Shown here: positions 61,705 through 64,000 of the stretch, piece by piece
Layout of the letters: each line of letters begins with the position of its first letter
How positions within the stretch are numbered: position 1 is the first letter of the stretch
Source: Halobacteriales archaeon YIM A00013
GTDB taxonomy: Archaea > Halobacteriota > Halobacteria > Halobacteriales > Haloarculaceae
Direction of reading: 5' to 3'
NCBI GenBank assembly: GCA_025041195.1
Contig: JAKCFM010000002.1
Span: 372,001 to 436,000, forward strand
Length of the DNA: 64,000 bases
Translations under genes and position numbers: made by a program
Notes under the pieces: generated by a model
Database searches by the model: none
Told to the model about the DNA's origin: nothing
Seen by the model: only the letters and a program-made list of their open reading frames with translations

Positions 61705-62276
61705 GGACCACGTCACCATAGCTGTCCCGGAACCAACCAATACCACGGGGAACCGTTGGGGTCGGACCGGACCCCGAACGATCGCCAGGCTGGGCCGTTT
61801 GAAAAGCAGGAATCAGTACACGTACCCGGAGCGAAAAATACAGATATTAATCTTCAAGTAGTCGCTCCATAATCGAACAGGGGGAATCCAGCAGTATCTG
61901 CAGTGTTCGGAGTGCTACGGGACATATAGGGACATTTCGAACCACGGCGTCGTCCACTGATCAGATATTCGGAAATAATAGGTTGAACGACAAAATAGCG
62001 CGGAAATCCGCTAAATACCGTTATTACCCCATAATAACCCCTTCTGTGTACTGATGGTATGATCTGTCACCCCAGTATATGCGACCAGGGAAGATATAAA
62101 TGAGTAGATTTTTGAGCACACTCAACCAGGTGAGCACCTGCCAGAGACGGCTGCGGTTCACGACTGACGGAGCAATCGTATTCGAACGCAACCAACACGG
62201 CAGAGTTGTTCGGATTTGAGAACGTCGCGGAATACTAGCAACAATACTTAACCGTCTTGAGTGGCCATTGCTACCA
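61705..62276. other. AT-rich intergenic region
   Basis: A 572-nt region, partly low in GC (61840-62120, with AAATAATAGG and TACCCCATAATAACCCC). It probably carries the promoters of the glycerate kinase and CBS genes. A minus-strand frame near 62024-62305 is hydrophobic at the end but its composition is not haloarchaeal; I do not call it a gene. Confidence 0.5.
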
Positions 62277-62702
62277 ATGGACGACGTATTCGTTGGCAGC
62301 CTCATGTCATCTCCAGTACATACTGCGCAGCCAGACAGTTCGTTACAGACGGCCGCAAATCAGATGCTCGCGCACGGTATTAGCTCGGTGATCATTGTTG
62401 ACGACGAGGGGCATCTCGAAGGGATACTGACGACGACGGATTTCATCGATCGGTTCGCGGTTGGATCGACTGATCCGAACACACCCGTCGCAGCTGCGAT
62501 GAGTACCGAGGTGATCACAACAACAGTTCACGAGCCGATCCAGGACATCGCAGAGTTGATGGTCGAAGAAGGGTTCCACCACGTGCCAGTGCTTGACGAC
62601 GAGTCGGTGGTTGGCGTGATCACCACGATCGATCTCGCGGTGTTCCTTTCCGGGAAATCGTCGGTGAGCTCACCAGAACTGATGGATACCTTCTCGTTCT
62701 AG
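62277..62702 (+). CDS. CBS-pair protein
   Basis: A 141-aa protein made of two CBS domains. First: FVGSLMSSPVHTAQPDSSLQTAANQMLAHGISSVIIVDDEGHLEGILTTTDF (in pieces), second: MSTEVITTTVHEPIQDIAELMVEEGFHHVPVLDDE. CBS pairs bind adenosine nucleotides and act as sensors. The stop overlaps the convergent stress-protein stop (CTAG at 62699-62702). ATG 62277 is chosen; an upstream TTG adds three residues. Confidence 0.9.
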   Translation: MDDVFVGSLMSSPVHTAQPDSSLQTAANQMLAHGISSVIIVDDEGHLEGILTTTDFIDRFAVGSTDPNTPVAAAMSTEVITTTVHEPIQDIAELMVEEGFHHVPVLDDESVVGVITTIDLAVFLSGKSSVSSPELMDTFSF

Positions 62703-63604
62703 CCAGTTGATTCGATCGGTTCGGAGACTGTGAGTACGGGCACCGCAACCGAACGGATGGTTCGTGCAACCACGCCACCGATTGCCCCTCGTTTGAGACC
62801 GCTTTGGCCACGTGCTCCCATCACGAGACAGTCGGCACCGATTTCGTTCGCGTGGGTGTTGATTTCGGCTTCAGGAATCCCAACTCTCATCGCTTCTGTG
62901 AGCGCGACGTCGTGTGTGTCAGCGAGTGACTCTGCGTAATCGAGCGCCGTTCGGCCGTCGCGTTCGAGGCGACGTCGATACGTTTTCCAGCTCCGATTGG
63001 GCGGCGGATGTGTCGTGTATGCGAGTTCGTTAATGACGAACAGCGCATGAACCGTCGCATCGAGTTGCTCCGCAAGCGTTATGGCCGTTCTAACACCCGC
63101 TTTTGCACTCTCACTCCCATCAGTTGCCACCAGAATCGTCTCGTAATCGACCGTTCGCACCGACTCAGGAGACAGTTCAAGCGGCGGCCCGCTTCGAGTG
63201 ATGATCGGACTGGATGCCTCCCGGATGAGTTGGAGCGCGACGCTTCCCAACACGTACTGAATGAGTGCCCCACGGCCGCGACTGCCGAGAACAAGACAAT
63301 CAATCGACTTCTCGTCGGCGTATTCGAGTAGTTGGTCTCCCGGCGGCCCATCAAGCACAGCTTCGACTGTTTGGACACCACTCTCAGCAGCTACTGCTAC
63401 GAGACGGTCAATCGCTTCGCGACTGGCCGTCTGTTGTGCGCGAAGCGTTCCCGGTCCAACCGGGAGCCGATCGCGAAGCCCGGTATCGACGACCGACACG
63501 ACGTGCGCCGTCGCATCTAGCCGGTGAGCGAGTGCCAATCCGTGAATACACGCTGCCTCACTCGTCTCGCCCCCGTCGGTCGCGAGTAACACCGACTCGA
63601 ACAT
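62699..63604 (-). CDS. Tandem universal stress protein (UspA x2)
   Basis: A 301-aa protein with two Usp domains. First (1-150): MFESVLLATDGGETSEAA and VLGSRGRGALIQYVLGSVALQLI. Second (about 160-300): YETILVATDGSESAKAGVR and VMGARGQSGLKRGAIGGVVARTIR. The G-x2-G-x9-G-S/T ATP-binding pattern is present in the first; the second reads GARGQSGLKRGAIGG. Likely role in stress resistance. ATG 63604 sits at the start of the first strand. Confidence 0.92.
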   Translation of the reverse strand: MFESVLLATDGGETSEAACIHGLALAHRLDATAHVVSVVDTGLRDRLPVGPGTLRAQQTASREAIDRLVAVAAESGVQTVEAVLDGPPGDQLLEYADEKSIDCLVLGSRGRGALIQYVLGSVALQLIREASSPIITRSGPPLELSPESVRTVDYETILVATDGSESAKAGVRTAITLAEQLDATVHALFVINELAYTTHPPPNRSWKTYRRRLERDGRTALDYAESLADTHDVALTEAMRVGIPEAEINTHANEIGADCLVMGARGQSGLKRGAIGGVVARTIRSVAVPVLTVSEPIESTG

Positions 63605-63676
63605 ATATCGATTTCTTTCGATAGCTGTAGTCATAAATTCGATGTCGGTGGAAAATTGCTAACAAAAGGTGTAAAC

Positions 63677-63702
63677 AGCCGCGTATCGGGTGACCGGCGG
63701 CT
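63677..63702 (-). repeat. Hairpin at the putative right end of the TnpB element
   Basis: AGCCGC (63677-63682) and GCGGCT (63697-63702) form a perfect 6-bp stem with a 14-nt loop, 12 nt downstream of the tnpB stop. IS200/IS605-group elements carry such subterminal hairpins and produce the guide RNA at this end. The exact boundary cannot be set from one end. Confidence 0.5.
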
Positions 63703-63714
63703 TTTGTAATTCCC

Positions 63715-64000
63715 TCAGTTCAACACTCCGCGCGCCGCAAGTTGCGCGGATGAGGTCGGGCGGCTTACGTCTCGCCCCGACCCGCACAGGCTCACCAACC
63801 TCACCGACGGTTGGGTTTTGCGAGTGCGGTAATTATCGTCCTGTTCGTCACCATTCGATATACGGCGGACACCGCGCCACGCGACGTTCACGCTCGCGTT
63901 CCGGTCGGCGTGGTCCTGCTTCACCGAACAGTCGTCGTTCGTACAGACGAACCGATGGCCTGTCCGGTAACTCCGTTCGCCGCAACAGGAACAGGTCTTT
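63715..64000 (-). CDS. tnpB: TnpB (IS605/IS1341-type RNA-guided nuclease), C-terminal part
   Basis: The frame is open to the window edge, so the gene continues beyond 64000. The visible 95 or so residues contain the C-terminal zinc ribbon (CSCC...VCTNDDC), then KQDHADRNASVNVA, whose Asp is the last RuvC catalytic residue, and a short Arg-rich tail. TnpB is the guide-RNA-directed nuclease of IS200/IS605-group transposons and a relative of Cas12. No tnpA is in the window. Whether the gene is intact cannot be told. Confidence 0.9.
   Translation of the reverse strand, partial: KTCSCCGERSYRTGHRFVCTNDDCSVKQDHADRNASVNVAWRGVRRISNGDEQDDNYRTRKTQPSVRLVSLCGSGRDVSRPTSSAQLAARGVLN

Noticed and set aside
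62024-62305. Minus-strand frame of 93 codons with a hydrophobic C-terminus, considered as a transposase remnant
   Set aside because: Not acidic, no transposase motif that I recognise, and it overlaps the promoter and start of the CBS gene.
1-64000. CRISPR arrays, rRNA and tRNA genes
   Set aside because: On reading through, I saw no regularly spaced short repeats and no tRNA- or rRNA-like block. A tRNA scan could still find something that I missed.

Overview
The window looks like a piece of a haloarchaeal (class Halobacteria) chromosome or megaplasmid. The predicted proteins are strongly acidic. Many genes appear leaderless, with an AT-rich TATA-like box about 25-30 nt before the start codon. 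Exported proteins mostly carry twin-arginine signals or lipoboxes. Coenzyme F420 enzymes, RdfA/SMC-like shape factors, Bat-type HTH regulators and fused haloarchaeal ABC ATPases occur. I cannot name the species.

Region 1 (about 0.3-25.7 kb) is a purine and nitrogen-heterocycle island built around a molybdenum hydroxylase of the selenium-dependent (XdhD/YqeB/YqeC) type. It holds a PhnCDE-type transporter and an AzgA-type purine permease. It also has MocA, YqeC and an XdhC-YqeB fusion for cofactor maturation, an orphan selenophosphate synthetase (SelD), two TusA-like carriers and a TusD/C/B-like trio for sulfur or selenium delivery. The hydroxylase has a molybdopterin subunit and a [2Fe-2S] subunit but no FAD subunit nearby. 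Next come an F420:NADP oxidoreductase, an M20 amidase, a D-aminoacylase-like amidohydrolase, an F420/LLM oxidoreductase, a threonine-synthase-like PLP enzyme, an NAD kinase-phosphatase fusion, a cyclic amidohydrolase and an SsnA-like deaminase. The set parallels the enterobacterial and gut-bacterial xdhD-ssnA-hyuA-ygeX-ygeY purine-degradation cluster, with F420 enzymes where those bacteria use flavoproteins. That parallel is an inference.

Region 2 (25.8-39.3 kb) is mixed. It has an rdfA-sph pair, uncharacterised haloarchaeal proteins, an HtrA-like protease, a second RidA and a second copy of the amidohydrolase at 341-1663. The two amidohydrolase copies form a 1148-bp near-identical inverted repeat (401-1548 and 32176-33323) whose flanks diverge, which suggests gene conversion. 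Then follow a Bat-type regulator, a PHB-depolymerase-like esterase with a PKD domain, a lipoprotein, and a divergent HTH regulator / small Cys protein / methyltransferase set.

Region 3 (39.5-61.7 kb) is a pectin/galacturonate utilisation locus. It has a frameshifted secreted pectate-lyase-like protein, a GH28 polygalacturonase, an uncharacterised alpha/alpha-barrel hydrolase, and a family-5 solute-binding ABC transporter. A complete predicted oxidative route runs from uronate dehydrogenase to an enolase-superfamily galactarate dehydratase, a DHDPS-family dehydratase and 2-oxoglutarate semialdehyde dehydrogenase. An IclR regulator and a glycerate 2-kinase complete it.

Region 4 (62.3-64.0 kb) has a CBS-pair protein, a tandem universal stress protein, and the 3' part of an IS605/IS1341-type tnpB running off the window, with a hairpin beyond its stop that probably marks the element end. 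I saw no rRNA, tRNA or CRISPR array.
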